A stretch of 64,000 nucleotides of DNA from Nocardia rhamnosiphila NBRC 108938. Lineage in GTDB: Bacteria; Actinomycetota; Actinomycetes; Mycobacteriales; Mycobacteriaceae. The translations under genes were made by a program, and so were the position numbers. Shown in pieces: positions 43,093 through 52,015 of this stretch. The DNA is taken from positions 186,001 through 250,000 of the forward strand of contig NZ_JOAJ01000006.1 of assembly GCF_000720425.1 (NCBI RefSeq), in the 5' to 3' direction. Below the pieces are notes generated by a model. It saw nothing but the letters and a program-made list of their open reading frames with translations. It was not told the DNA's origin and searched no databases. The stretch's first letter is position 1, and every line of letters starts with the position of its first letter.

Positions 43093-43618
43093 CGATCACG
43101 GTCGAACGATATCGGTGCGGGCCCGCTCGTACTGTGTGGGGCTCAGGGGCCCCGGACCAGTAGAAGCGGCCGTCGAACTCCTTCCTGTAACCCGATAAGG
43201 GGATCGTGGGCGCCCGGTACAGGTAACGGCGGCACGCCATCGCGCGGCTGCGGGCTCGAGTGTCTGGAGTGGCATACCCTCTGGCCTCAGCAGCGGATTT
43301 GTCCCGGACCGGCTTGCCACCGGTTCACGACGAGCGAGGTGGTGGGCCTGCCATGGTCGACGGGGCTGTTTCCGGAGGTGCCGATAAGTGGTCCGGCAAA
43401 GGACGACTGCTGGCGGTCCTGCTGGCGATGGCGATGTTCGTCCTCGTCGTTGTACCCAATTCGCCTACTACGTGGTTGCCACGACCATACTGTTGTCTCA
43501 TTACCAAGGGTTTCGAGACACCTCCGACCCCTCGGGAGCCTCTCCTCTGAGGTCCGCCGGTTCCGTCCTGGTCTGCACGGCAGTGTGTCCCGGTGGATAC
43601 CGGCCCCCGATCGGTTCG
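43093..43618. other. Degraded intergenic stretch
   Basis: About 525 bp between the terminator and the convergent alpha/beta hydrolase. Apart from the MFS-like remnant at 43353-43550 I see no convincing gene. Reading frames are short and change composition, and GC is slightly lower than in the core genes. Confidence 0.5.
43353..43550 (+). pseudogene. N-terminal remnant of an MFS (EmrB/QacA-type) transporter
   Basis: From ATG 43353 the frame encodes a polar start and then DKWSGKGRLLAVLLAMAMFV followed by LVV, which is how first helices of DHA2-type MFS proteins begin (normally continuing VDTSLMNVS). Here the sequence turns to PNSPTTWLPRPYCC and stops at 43550. The rest of a transporter is absent. 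It is probably a truncated relic; a genuine short membrane peptide is less likely. Confidence 0.4.
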
Positions 43619-44503
43619 CTACGTTGGTGAAAGGCCGGCCCAGAATTCGGTTGCCAGGGCCGCGAACTCGTCGGCACGTTCGATCTGTGGGACATGCCCG
43701 GTGTCGCGGAACAGGTGGGTGCGGATGTGTGGAAGGCGCGTCCGGGCAGCGTCGAGGTGCGTGACGGGCAGGATACGGTCCTTGTCGCCCCAGACGATAA
43801 GCGTGGGCACGGCACGATCGGCCATAACGTCGAGTAGCGTCGTGCGCCAGCCGGCGTGTGCTCCCCTCGGTCCACCCAGCGAGGTCAAGGTTTCGAGGAG
43901 AACCCGCGTCCCCTCCGGACGCCGGGCCAGGCGATACCCGAGTTGGACCCGTTCCGGGGTCACCATTGCGGCGTCGTAGAACAACGACTTCTCCAGGCGC
44001 CGCGCGGTGCGCGGACTCCACGTGCGCGTTACCAGGCGGCCCAGCGGCGGGATCGTGAGCAGCCGCAACGAAAGGGCGACTTCTCGGCCGAATCCGGCGG
44101 GTGCGGCGAGGACCAGCGAGCGAACCCGGCCGGGTGCTTGCGCGGCCAGTTGCATGGCGATGGCACCTCCCAAGGAGTTGCCCACCACGTGCGCCGGCTC
44201 CGCGATTTCCAGGGCGTCGAGGAAGTCTTCGACGAACCCCGCCAGCGCGGGAAGACTGTATCGCTCGCTCAGGGGAGCGGATTCTCCGTAGCCGGCCAGA
44301 TCCACGCTGATGACCCGCAGCCCGCGGTCGGCGAGCAGCCGATGCTGTTCGATCCAGTCTTCGATGCTGCGTGCGGTCCCGTGGATCAGCAGTACGGGGA
44401 CCCCCGCCCCCTCATCGAGGTAGCGGGCCCGCCGGCCCCGCACGGTGATCTCCCGTGTACCGGCCGCCCGCAGGCTCTCGGGTGTAGTGGACTGGGGTCG
44501 CAT
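43619..44503 (-). CDS. Alpha/beta hydrolase
   Basis: 294 residues. HG oxyanion region VPVLLIHGTARSIEDW, nucleophile elbow GNSLGG (Ser), acid in IVWGDKDRILP, and His in RDTGHVPQIE complete the triad. It resembles the epoxide hydrolase / meta-cleavage-product hydrolase group of esterases. ATG 44503 is used. The gene stands alone in a worn region and ends just before 43619. Substrate unknown. Confidence 0.9.
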   Translation of the reverse strand: MRPQSTTPESLRAAGTREITVRGRRARYLDEGAGVPVLLIHGTARSIEDWIEQHRLLADRGLRVISVDLAGYGESAPLSERYSLPALAGFVEDFLDALEIAEPAHVVGNSLGGAIAMQLAAQAPGRVRSLVLAAPAGFGREVALSLRLLTIPPLGRLVTRTWSPRTARRLEKSLFYDAAMVTPERVQLGYRLARRPEGTRVLLETLTSLGGPRGAHAGWRTTLLDVMADRAVPTLIVWGDKDRILPVTHLDAARTRLPHIRTHLFRDTGHVPQIERADEFAALATEFWAGLSPT

Positions 44504-44540
44504 CAGACCCTGGCCTCCGCACCACCGATCTCGTCCATAT

Positions 44541-44660
44541 CCCTATTGTCCCCTCCACGTTCTGGCCCCGGTGGAGATTTTCGGCCACGGCATCGGCATC
44601 GAAGGCCGCGCCGTCGTGGAAGGTCACATCGATGCGGAGTTTCAGCTCAGGCAAGACAAG
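44541..44660 (-). pseudogene. Fragment of an ABC-transporter solute-binding protein (family 5)
   Basis: About 40 codons on the minus strand read LPELKLRIDVTFHDGAAFDA followed by DAVAENLHRG. This is the highly conserved region of peptide/nickel-type solute-binding proteins (typically L-R-x-V-x-F-H-D-G-x-x-F-x-A-x-D-V). The frame then runs into unrelated sequence on both sides, and no permease or ATPase is nearby. It is a decayed leftover of a larger gene. Confidence 0.55.
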
Positions 44661-44748
44661 GGCAACCTGGCGCCAAGTGCTGACTCGGCGGCACTGTTGG
44701 ATGGGACCCTCCCGATCGTCCAACAGACGGCCCGGTCGCCGCCATCGC

Positions 44749-44810
44749 GTTCATCAATCGATGCATTTCTGGACACGCGCCTTCGATATCATCGCTGGTC
44801 AGCGATGTTT
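44749..44810. repeat. 62-bp bipartite repeat, copy 1
   Basis: Matches 46154-46215 at 49 of 62 positions in the same orientation. The outer blocks are almost identical (GTTCATCAATCGATGCATTT and GCTGGTCAGCGATGTTT) while a 9-bp centre differs completely. It contains the inverted repeat ATCGCTG-GT-CAGCGAT. On the minus strand it would lie upstream of a short reading frame that starts ATGCATCGATTG. Confidence 0.75.
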
Positions 44811-44899
44811 ACCGCGGCGATCTCGTCCAAGAAACTTCCATTGGTGAACACCTCGCATCTGGTCCCGAGCCGGGGAGTATCCGATCGCATCGACTGCCC

Positions 44900-45427
44900 T
44901 CACCGTGTTGCAGTGGACATGAGCCATTCGGTGACAGCGTCGAGATCGGTCGGCCGTAGCCCCATTCGTGGGTCGACGCGGTACAGAAGAGCTCGACCGG
45001 GATGATGTTCCGACACCCATTCCCTATCTCCGTCGCCGATCTCGTCGTCGATCCAGATGAACGGCCGGCCCGCAGCCAGTTCGACCAGGGCACGTGTCTT
45101 CCAGTGCAGCCCGAACCATTCGTCGATGTGGTCGTCCTGTTCGTCCGGGCAATCCAGCACGGCCAACGTCGGCAAACCCAGTACCGGGCTGATGGACCGG
45201 TTGGCCTCATGAGTCCAGGTCGTTGCCCATATCAGCTCACAGGGCAGCGCGGTGAGCAGCGGCCCGAGTTCGGGATCGATTCGTGCCGCGAGCGGGTTTT
45301 CCTCGTCGTGCTGTTCATGGGCGAACGACGGGCCCGAAGCACTCAGAGGTACCTGGCCAAACGGGATCAGTGGTCCATCGACATCGAGGAAGAGCAGGGG
45401 CTTCCCCTCTTGATCCGTCATTTCCAC
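44900..45427 (-). CDS. HAD-domain protein (Swiss-army-knife RNA-repair-type HAD)
   Basis: 175 residues. The nucleophile motif is LLFLDVDGPLIPFG near residue 12, motif II is ELIWATTWTHEAN, and motif IV FIWIDDEIGDGD. This spacing fits the short HAD family named after Swiss Army Knife RNA repair proteins, common in actinomycetes with unknown substrates. GTG 45427 or ATG 45421 may be the start. It follows the deaminase gene directly (3 bp after its stop) and probably shares its transcript, so a nucleotide or nucleic-acid link is plausible. Confidence 0.8.
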   Translation of the reverse strand: MEMTDQEGKPLLFLDVDGPLIPFGQVPLSASGPSFAHEQHDEENPLAARIDPELGPLLTALPCELIWATTWTHEANRSISPVLGLPTLAVLDCPDEQDDHIDEWFGLHWKTRALVELAAGRPFIWIDDEIGDGDREWVSEHHPGRALLYRVDPRMGLRPTDLDAVTEWLMSTATR

Positions 45428-45430
45428 AGG

Positions 45431-46066
45431 CTAGCCGCGAAACCTCAGGGGCCACAGCTCGTCGAAGATCAGGCTGATCGCGTCGGATAAGGGCAGCGCC
45501 GAAAACTCGGCCCGGCGAGCTGGATCCTGCCCGATGCTCCGCCCGAGGGCTGCCGCACGCGGCGCGATCCGGGCGCGGGCCATGACGGCCTCGCTGGTCC
45601 CGCGGCCTGTCGCGGTCTGGAACGCCACCGACAGAACTGTCTGCCAATCCGCCGGCCACCCCGGGTGTGGGCCCTCGAAATCCGGCCAGCGCTGCGCGAC
45701 CGCCTCGTTCAGAGTCGGAAGCTGCTCGGCGCCGGCCCACATAGGATCCGCAGCCAGAAACCGGACCCGGCCACATCTGCTGATCATCGCCGCTGCCGCG
45801 CACAGCGGACAGGGTTCCAGCGAACTCCACAGCGCCAGCGCGGTGTTATCGCCTGGCGCGAGCTGGGCGAGCGCGTTCACTTCCGCATGCGCCAGCGCCG
45901 TGCCCGCCAATTGCCCGGACGGGCCGTCGGCGTCACGAAACCTGCTCCGCCCGAGCGCGACCACTGCGCCCTCCGCATCGGTGATCACGGCACCGACGGG
46001 AGGATTGCCCGCCCGGAACGCTTCCCACCCCTGCTCCAGGGTCAGCCTCCACGGCAACTCCAACAC
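45431..46066 (-). CDS. Zinc-dependent nucleoside/cytidine deaminase-family protein
   Basis: 211 residues from GTG 46066, which has GGTGGAG six bases upstream; an ATG at 46171 within the 62-bp repeat is in frame and would add 35 residues. The zinc site is HAEVNALAQL plus SLEPCPLCAAAAMI (HAE...PCxxC). GNPPVGAVITDAEGAVVALG is the substrate-side strand. It belongs to the broad CDA-fold deaminases acting on guanine, tRNA adenosine or riboflavin precursors; which one is not clear. It is coupled to the HAD gene. Confidence 0.85.
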   Translation of the reverse strand: MLELPWRLTLEQGWEAFRAGNPPVGAVITDAEGAVVALGRSRFRDADGPSGQLAGTALAHAEVNALAQLAPGDNTALALWSSLEPCPLCAAAAMISRCGRVRFLAADPMWAGAEQLPTLNEAVAQRWPDFEGPHPGWPADWQTVLSVAFQTATGRGTSEAVMARARIAPRAAALGRSIGQDPARRAEFSALPLSDAISLIFDELWPLRFRG

Positions 46067-46153
46067 TGTCAGCTCCACCCGCGCGACCACACCACGATGC
46101 TGCCACCGACTTCGCCGTAGGAGGCGAGTTCGACGCTGGAGGCGTTCGGAGCT

Positions 46154-46215
46154 GTTCATCAATTGATGCATTTTTGAACATTTTTGGCGGATATTATCGC
46201 TGGTCAGCGATGTTT
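46154..46215. repeat. 62-bp bipartite repeat, copy 2
   Basis: Second copy of the element at 44749-44810. Here it lies directly upstream of the deaminase gene: on the minus strand GATAATATC could supply a -10 box just after the inverted repeat ATCGCTG-AC-CAGCGAT, and ATGCATCAATTGATGAAC follows. The conserved outer blocks with a free centre look like a two-part protein-binding site. Confidence 0.75.
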
Positions 46216-46519
46216 CGCTCGATGGCTTGGTCATTAACCACCCTTTAATGAACATCCATGTAGGGGTGCAGCTCGGCGGTTTGATGCAGAGGTTGGGCAT
46301 CGTGTGGGCGTACGTGGTGACCGCGACGCCGGCCTGGCAGACGAGATTGGGCCGGATCCGTCCAGTGCCGTGTCCCAGCGCGGGGATCCGGCGATGCAGA
46401 CGCCGTCGCGGGTCGGCGCCGAGGCCGGTGCCTGCTGTGGTTCATCCGTTGTGGGTGAGGCGCTGGGGGAGGTGAGGGGTTTGGGTGTTGTGGGGTCCGA
46501 TACTCGTGGAAGGCGGGAG
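46216..46519. other. Intergenic region upstream of the DUF7144 gene
   Basis: About 300 bp between divergent transcription units. It has an AT-rich patch near 46230-46260 (TTAACCACCCTTTAATGAAC). No gene or RNA was recognised; it presumably contains promoters for both sides. Confidence 0.4.
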
Positions 46520-46936
46520 ATGGCGACTTACGAGACGGGGTCGGGGCGTCGGCCGGTGAAGCAGGGTGTGGCCGCGGTGATGTCGATCGCGGCGGCGGTG
46601 CTTCTGCTGGTGGTGGGGGTGTTGTCGATTCTGGCGGGTGTGTCCGCGGTGGCTGCCGATGATTTGTTCGTGGCCGGCCCGAACTACGTCTGGCAGTTCT
46701 CCGCGGCGACGTGGGGTTGGGTTCACATCGTGCTCGGTGCGTTGCTGGCGCTCGCGGCGCTCGGTTTGATGACCGGTGCCTTGTGGGCGCGGATTGTGGC
46801 GGTGTGTCTGGCGGCGTTGTCGATCGTCGCGAACTTTTTGTGGGCGCCGTATTACCCGTGGTGGTCGATTTTGGTGATCGCGCTCGACGTGGTGGTCATC
46901 TGGGCGGTTTCCACGTGGCGTCCACAGCGGAGGTGA
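46520..46936 (+). CDS. Four-helix membrane protein, DUF7144-like
   Basis: 138 residues. Four hydrophobic helices: AAVMSIAAAVLLLVVGVLSI, WGWVHIVLGALLALAALGLM, WARIVAVCLAALSIVANFL and WSILVIALDVVVIWAVSTW. The NYVWQFSAATWGWVH and FLWAPYYPWW loops are typical of this actinobacterial family, often found with stress genes. ATG 46520 follows GGAAGGCGGGAG; a longer frame upstream is not coding. A very strong hairpin follows. Confidence 0.82.
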   Translation: MATYETGSGRRPVKQGVAAVMSIAAAVLLLVVGVLSILAGVSAVAADDLFVAGPNYVWQFSAATWGWVHIVLGALLALAALGLMTGALWARIVAVCLAALSIVANFLWAPYYPWWSILVIALDVVVIWAVSTWRPQRR

Positions 46937-46949
46937 GCAGTCGCGGGCC

Positions 46950-46990
46950 GAGCCCGGTTCTTCACCTGTTCCGGGTGAAGAACCGGGCTC
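46950..46990 (+). terminator. 17-bp hairpin terminator
   Basis: GAGCCCGGTTCTTCACC (46950-46966) pairs perfectly with GGTGAAGAACCGGGCTC (46974-46990), loop 7 bases, 13 bp past the DUF7144 stop. It is the longest perfect hairpin I found in the window. Confidence 0.85.
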
Positions 46991-47045
46991 GCGGGCGTTC
47001 GTAGCGTTGAGCCGACCAGCCCTGCACCCGATGTGAGGAGGCCTG

Positions 47046-47534
47046 ATGGCCGGAACCTTGACCGTGTGGAAGTTCGCGACCGCCGACGGTGCCGATGCCG
47101 CGGTGGCCACGCTGGAGGATCTGCAGCGCCGGGAGCTGATCACCGTCCGCGATGCCGCGGTGGTCAGCTGGCCGGAGGGAGCGAAGAAACCCAGGACTCG
47201 CCAGTTGCACAGCCTGGCCGGGATCGGCGCGCTGGGTGGGGCGTTCTGGGGGTTGTTGTTCGGGCTGTTGTTCTTCATCCCGTTGATCGGGGCCGCGGTC
47301 GGTGCCGGTTTGGGGGCGATGTCGGGGTCGCTGACCGATATCGGGATCGACGACGAGTTCATCAAGGAGGTACGCGCCAAGCTGACGCCGGGAACGTCGG
47401 CGTTGTTCGCGTTGACCTCCGATGCCACCCTGGACCGGATCCACGGTGCGTTCGAGGGCCAGTCCGCCGAGTTGGTGTCGACCAATCTGTCCCATGATCA
47501 GGAGGCCAAGCTGCGCGAGGTCTTCGCCGACTGA
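47046..47534 (+). CDS. DUF1269-type protein with glycine-zipper membrane hairpin
   Basis: 162 residues. A ferredoxin-like N-terminal half (TLTVWKFATADGADAAVATL) leads to a hydrophobic glycine-zipper (GIGALGGAFWGLLFGLLFFI, PLIGAAVGAGLGAM) and a C-terminal half with GTSALFALTSDATLDRI. This is the DUF1269 architecture of small stress-linked membrane proteins. GAGGAGGCCTG precedes ATG 47046. It is followed closely by the GH15 gene, and may form an operon with it. Confidence 0.85.
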   Translation: MAGTLTVWKFATADGADAAVATLEDLQRRELITVRDAAVVSWPEGAKKPRTRQLHSLAGIGALGGAFWGLLFGLLFFIPLIGAAVGAGLGAMSGSLTDIGIDDEFIKEVRAKLTPGTSALFALTSDATLDRIHGAFEGQSAELVSTNLSHDQEAKLREVFAD

Positions 47535-47573
47535 CCGGCCACTGTGGCGGGGTCGTTTCCGACGGGAGTGGTT

Positions 47574-49409
47574 GTGAACGCATATCCACCGATCGCCGAG
47601 CACGGGATCGTCGGTGATCTGCAGACTGCGGCGCTGATCTCCTCGGCGGGCACGATCGACTGGTGGTGCAGTCCGCGTTTTGATTCTCCGAGCTTGTTCG
47701 CGTCCCTGCTGGATGCAGAGCGCGGCGGGTACTGCCAGGTGAGCGCTGCGCCCGAGACCGACGGTATGACGGTTCGGCAGCTGTATATGTCCGACACCGC
47801 GGTGCTGGTTACCCGGTTCATGGCGCCGGACGGGGTCGGTGAGGTCATCGATTTCATGGACCCGCTCCGGGACGCGGTACCGGTGGATCGGCATCGGCTG
47901 GTGCGGATCGTGCGGGTGGTGCGCGGAGTTCTGCCGTTCCGGTTCACCTGCCGGCCACGGTTCGACTACGCCCGGGCTCCGCACACCCTCACGGTGCCCA
48001 CACCCGATCATGCGGTGTTCCAGAGCGCGGCCGCCGACCTGCATGTGCAGCTGACCGATCCGATACCGCTGCACCGCGACGGCAACGATGTCACCGCGCG
48101 TTTCACCCTCTCGGCCGGGCAGACCGCGGCGATCGTGCTGACCACCACCGCGGTCGGAGACCAGGCCCCGGTCCCGCCGGTGCGTGAACAGGTGTCGGCG
48201 GAGTTCGAGGCGTGCCGGGGGTTCTGGCAGTCGTGGCTGCGGTCGTGTACCTATCGGGGTCGCTGGCAGGACATGGTCAAGCGCTCGGCGATCACGTTGA
48301 AACTGCTGACCTACGCGCCCACGGGCGCGCCGATCGCGGCGGCCACCATGGGGCTGCCCGAACAGGTCGGGGGCGAGCGGAACTGGGACTACCGCTACAC
48401 CTGGGTCCGGGATGCCTCTCTGTCGGTGCGGGCTCTGATCGATCTCGGCTTCACCGAGGAGGCCGCCGCGTTCCGGCGCTGGCTGCGCGATCGCCTCGAT
48501 GCCGGGGGCACGGCCTCCGGTGAGCCCTTGCAGATCATGTACCGCATCGACGGCGAACCCCGCCTGGAGGAAGAAATCCTCACCCACCTGGAGGGTTACC
48601 GGGGTTCGGCGCCGGTGCGGGTCGGCAACGCCGCGGCCGATCAGATCCAGCTCGACATCTACGGTGAGGCTGCCGACGCACTGGCCCAGACCACCGATAT
48701 CGGCAGTGTGACCGGCTGGCGGGCATTCGCCGCGCTGCTGGATTGGCTCGCCGACAACTGGGACCGCCCTGATGAGGGGATCTGGGAAACCCGTGGCGGC
48801 CGCAAGGATTTCACTTACAGCCGGTTGATGACCTGGGTGGCGTTCGAGCGCGGTATCCGGCTGGCCACCGACCATGCCCGCCCCGCCGATCTGGACCGCT
48901 GGACCCGGGAACGCGACGCGGTGTTCGCTCAGATCGTCGACCGCGGCTGGAGCCCGAAACGGCGCGCCTTCGTCCAGCACTTCAACACCGATGTCCTCGA
49001 CGCTTCACTGCTGCTCATGCCGAAGATGGGTTTTCTGACCCCGCAGGATCCGGACTGGCTGAGCACCCTCGACGCCATGGACGCCGAACTGGTCAGCGAC
49101 AGCCTGGTCTACCGCTACGACCCGGCCGCCTCACCCGATGGTCTGCGCGGTGCGGAGGGCACGTTCAACCTGTGCAGCTTCCTCTACGTCGAAGCGCTCG
49201 CCGCCTCCGGCCGGGTATCGCAGGCCCGCTACGCCTTCGACAAGATGCTCACCTACGCCAACCACGTGGGCCTGTTCGCCGAGGAGATCGGGCCTTCCGG
49301 TGAGCAACTGGGCAACTTTCCGCAGGCCTTCACCCATCTCGCACTCGTCGCCGCCGCCATCGCCTTGGACCGGCGACTCGACGACGCCGAGTCCGGGCCC
49401 ATGACCTGA
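47574..49409 (+). CDS. Glycoside hydrolase family 15 (trehalase/glucoamylase-like)
   Basis: 611 residues. An N-terminal beta-sandwich ([30 protein letters not shown]) is followed by the (alpha/alpha)6 barrel with [20 protein letters not shown] and, near the C-terminus, [20 protein letters not shown] carrying the catalytic Glu. This matches mycobacterial GH15 enzymes, at least one of which is a trehalase. GTG 47574 has GGGAG five bases before it. There is no signal peptide, so it is cytosolic, consistent with turnover of trehalose or glucans. Confidence 0.9.
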   Translation: MNAYPPIAEHGIVGDLQTAALISSAGTIDWWCSPRFDSPSLFASLLDAERGGYCQVSAAPETDGMTVRQLYMSDTAVLVTRFMAPDGVGEVIDFMDPLRDAVPVDRHRLVRIVRVVRGVLPFRFTCRPRFDYARAPHTLTVPTPDHAVFQSAAADLHVQLTDPIPLHRDGNDVTARFTLSAGQTAAIVLTTTAVGDQAPVPPVREQVSAEFEACRGFWQSWLRSCTYRGRWQDMVKRSAITLKLLTYAPTGAPIAAATMGLPEQVGGERNWDYRYTWVRDASLSVRALIDLGFTEEAAAFRRWLRDRLDAGGTASGEPLQIMYRIDGEPRLEEEILTHLEGYRGSAPVRVGNAAADQIQLDIYGEAADALAQTTDIGSVTGWRAFAALLDWLADNWDRPDEGIWETRGGRKDFTYSRLMTWVAFERGIRLATDHARPADLDRWTRERDAVFAQIVDRGWSPKRRAFVQHFNTDVLDASLLLMPKMGFLTPQDPDWLSTLDAMDAELVSDSLVYRYDPAASPDGLRGAEGTFNLCSFLYVEALAASGRVSQARYAFDKMLTYANHVGLFAEEIGPSGEQLGNFPQAFTHLALVAAAIALDRRLDDAESGPMT

Positions 49410-49413
49410 ATCG

Positions 49414-50817
49414 ATGATCCGGCCGACGAGCAGCCCGAGCAGCCCGCCCCGCGGGGTGTTGCTCCCGCTGGCGCTGGCGCAGTTCATCTGCAGCTTCGCC
49501 GGTTCGAACATGAACGTGATGATCACCGACATCAGCGAGGACCTCGATACCACCGTTCACGGCGTCCAGCTCACCATCACCTTGTTCCTGCTCGTGATGG
49601 CCGCTTTGATGATCCCCGGCGGCAAACTCACCGACCGCTACGGCCGCAAACGCTGCTTCATCGGCGGCCTCGCCGTCTACGGCGCCGGCGCGCTCATCAG
49701 CGCGCTCGCACCCTCTCTGGGCGTGCTGATGCTCGGCAACTCGATCCTCGAAGGCATCGGCACCGCCATGCTCATCCCCCCGGTCTACATCCTGGCCACC
49801 CTGCTGTTCACCGAATCGAACTCCCGGGCCCGAGCGTTCGGCGCGATCATGGCCATGGGCGGGATCGGTGCCGCCGCCGGCCCACTGATCGGCGGCCTCA
49901 TCACCTCCGCCATCAGCTGGCGCGCCGCCTTCGGGTTCCAAGCACTGGTCATCGTCGTCATCATCGTCTCCAGCCGCCGCATCCTCGACCCCATACCCCC
50001 CGACCCCACCCGGCCCTTCGACCTGCGTGGCGCTTTCCTGTCGGCAGCCGGCCTGATCCTCCTGGTCGCTGGCATCCTCGCCGCCGACGACAACCTCTGG
50101 CTGATGCTCGCCCTGCTCGCCGCGGGCGCGGTGACGCTCACGCTCTTCTTCGCCACCGTCCGGGCAGCCGAACGCGCCGGCCGCGAACCCCTGCTCTCCA
50201 CGCGCCTGTTCCGCAACCGCACCGCCAACCTCGGGCTGATCACCCAGAACATCCAATGGCTGGTACTCATGGGCACCTCGTTCGTGGTGTCGGCCTACCT
50301 TCAAGTCGTCCGCGGATACAACGCCATCCACACCGGCGTCATCTTCACCGCCGCCACCGTCGGCCTGCTCCTCACCTCACTGTCGGCGGCGTGGCTGGCC
50401 CGACACCACACCCGCCGCACCCTGATCATGACCGGATTCACCCTCACCATCACCGGTATCGCAGTCCTACTCGCCCTCGCCGGCCGCACGATCAACCCTT
50501 GGGGATTCGCACCCGGCCTCCTACTCATCGGACTCGGACTCGGCGCGATGCTCACCCCCTCGGTCGACATCGTCCAATCCGCATTCGACGAACAACTCCA
50601 AGGCGAGATCTCCGGCCTGTCCCGCAGCGTCTCCAACCTCGGCTCCTCCCTCGGCACCGCCATCGCCGGCACCATCCTCGTCGCCGGACTCACCAGCCAC
50701 GCCTACGCCGCCGCCATGATCACCCTCGCACTCCTGGCCGCCCTCGGACTCGGCGTCACCGCCGCACTACCACGAACCCCCAACCCAGCAACCGCGACAA
50801 CATCCAGCGGCGACTGA
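49414..50817 (+). CDS. MFS drug-efflux transporter (DHA2, 14-helix type)
   Basis: 467 residues. The helix 2-3 loop GGKLTDRYGRKRCFIGGLAV and the antiporter motif in helix 5 (GGIGAAAGPLIGGLI) are present. Fourteen hydrophobic stretches can be counted. It starts 4 bp after the GH15 stop and is probably co-transcribed. Substrate unknown. Toward its 3' end it faces the convergent MspA porin gene. Confidence 0.88.
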   Translation: MIRPTSSPSSPPRGVLLPLALAQFICSFAGSNMNVMITDISEDLDTTVHGVQLTITLFLLVMAALMIPGGKLTDRYGRKRCFIGGLAVYGAGALISALAPSLGVLMLGNSILEGIGTAMLIPPVYILATLLFTESNSRARAFGAIMAMGGIGAAAGPLIGGLITSAISWRAAFGFQALVIVVIIVSSRRILDPIPPDPTRPFDLRGAFLSAAGLILLVAGILAADDNLWLMLALLAAGAVTLTLFFATVRAAERAGREPLLSTRLFRNRTANLGLITQNIQWLVLMGTSFVVSAYLQVVRGYNAIHTGVIFTAATVGLLLTSLSAAWLARHHTRRTLIMTGFTLTITGIAVLLALAGRTINPWGFAPGLLLIGLGLGAMLTPSVDIVQSAFDEQLQGEISGLSRSVSNLGSSLGTAIAGTILVAGLTSHAYAAAMITLALLAALGLGVTAALPRTPNPATATTSSGD

Positions 50818-50923
50818 ACCGTCGACCAGGTGCTGTAAACGATGCGTTCCCCCCGGATCTCGAAGTTTTCGGCGGAGTCTGCGCGGCGCGAACCCGAAAT
50901 CCTCAGACGGCTGCGGTAGCGGA

Positions 50924-51625
50924 TCAGAACCAGAAGGGGTCTCCGTATCCGGTGGTTGCCACCGCGGTGTCGACACCGTCGACGCGGGCAGTGACGAAGG
51001 GCATGGCCGAGGCCGGCGACAAGCATCCGCTGACACGCAACGGCGTATCGGTGTGAGCGAACGTGTAGGGAAAGGCCACATCGCTGTCAAGTTCCGTGGC
51101 GCCGACCACCGCCGCAGTGACCGCGCCGGGAGCCAGATTCACCCCGAGCGCTCCGCCAATGCCTGCGCCGACACCGATGCCGGGTGCGATAGACGCTGCT
51201 GTGGTGATGGCGACGCCGGGCGGAGCGTCCATGGCCAAGGCCACACCGACACCGACACCCTGCGCGAGCCCTGCGCCGGCACTGACGCCGGGGGAAATCC
51301 CGATCGAGATGCCGTTGGAGATATCGACCGCGCACCCGACCAGATACCCCACGACGACCTCACCCGCACGCACTACAACCGGGTCCAGGCCAACCGAATA
51401 GCCACCGGACACCTTCACCGCGTGCGTGAAGGGAACACCCTGCGCGGTATCGGCACCGACCGGCACCACAGCGCCGGAATCGACCGCCGCGACCATCCGC
51501 AACCCACCGGCCACGACCTCCCCCGGTACGGCACCCATGGCAGGAGGGACAGCCACACCACCGCCGATCGCGGCCACTGTCATCGCCGCGACCATCGCCC
51601 ACGACCGCCGGCATCGGCGCTTCAT
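50924..51625 (-). CDS. MspA-family porin
   Basis: 233 residues with a signal peptide (WAMVAAMTVAAIGGGVAVPP, cleavage after AMGA). The mature part has VVVGYLVGCAVDISNGISIG, the long glycine/valine loop, GGALGVNLAPGAV, and ends in the aromatic TGYGDPFWF, like the MspA channels of the mycolic acid outer membrane. The central alternating Gly/Val/Ala region is typical of nocardial members. ATG 51625 follows GGGAG. It is convergent with the MFS gene. The frame remains open upstream but lacks coding character. Confidence 0.85.
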   Translation of the reverse strand: MKRRCRRSWAMVAAMTVAAIGGGVAVPPAMGAVPGEVVAGGLRMVAAVDSGAVVPVGADTAQGVPFTHAVKVSGGYSVGLDPVVVRAGEVVVGYLVGCAVDISNGISIGISPGVSAGAGLAQGVGVGVALAMDAPPGVAITTAASIAPGIGVGAGIGGALGVNLAPGAVTAAVVGATELDSDVAFPYTFAHTDTPLRVSGCLSPASAMPFVTARVDGVDTAVATTGYGDPFWF

Positions 51626-52015
51626 CGCACTCCCGTCGCATAGCCAATCGAGACACATCGTGGGATTCGCCCACCGACGACCGGCGACCGATCCACGCAG
51701 CAGAGGCTCGAAGAAAAGTCGACCAAACAACTCCGAACCAGCCTCATCCTCCCGGAAAGTCAGTGCGGATGCGCAGCTGTCGACAACCAGCGTGTCGATA
51801 GCCGGGAGTTCTGGTAGTCCTCGCCGGGAACCCAACGAAATGTGGCGCACTGCGCTGTTCTCGTGGACCAGAGCCGGACTTTCGGGAACCATATTCGCAG
51901 GCTGATGTCAGGGTGTGCGGTGAGTAGCAGTTCCTGCGTAAGTACCGCCCGGGGAGCACTGTTCAAAAAACGTGTCGTAAAGTCTGCGCGTTCAACAACA
52001 TAGGATCACCCTTTT
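51626..52015. other. Intergenic region between mspA-like and recombinase genes
   Basis: 390 bp between divergent genes, AT-richer towards the recombinase (ttcaaaaaacgtgtcgtaa at 51962). It may carry the recombinase promoter and crossover or res-like sites, but I find no clear inverted repeat pair and no gene. Confidence 0.4.

Noticed and set aside
50256..51056. A 266-codon frame overlapping the MFS transporter end
   Set aside because: Its composition is His/Arg/Pro-dominated shadow sequence; the MFS helices in the other frame are clearly real.
51643..51892. N-terminal extension of the MspA-like gene to 51892
   Set aside because: ATG 51625 has a ribosome site and begins a proper signal peptide; an upstream extension would bury the signal sequence.
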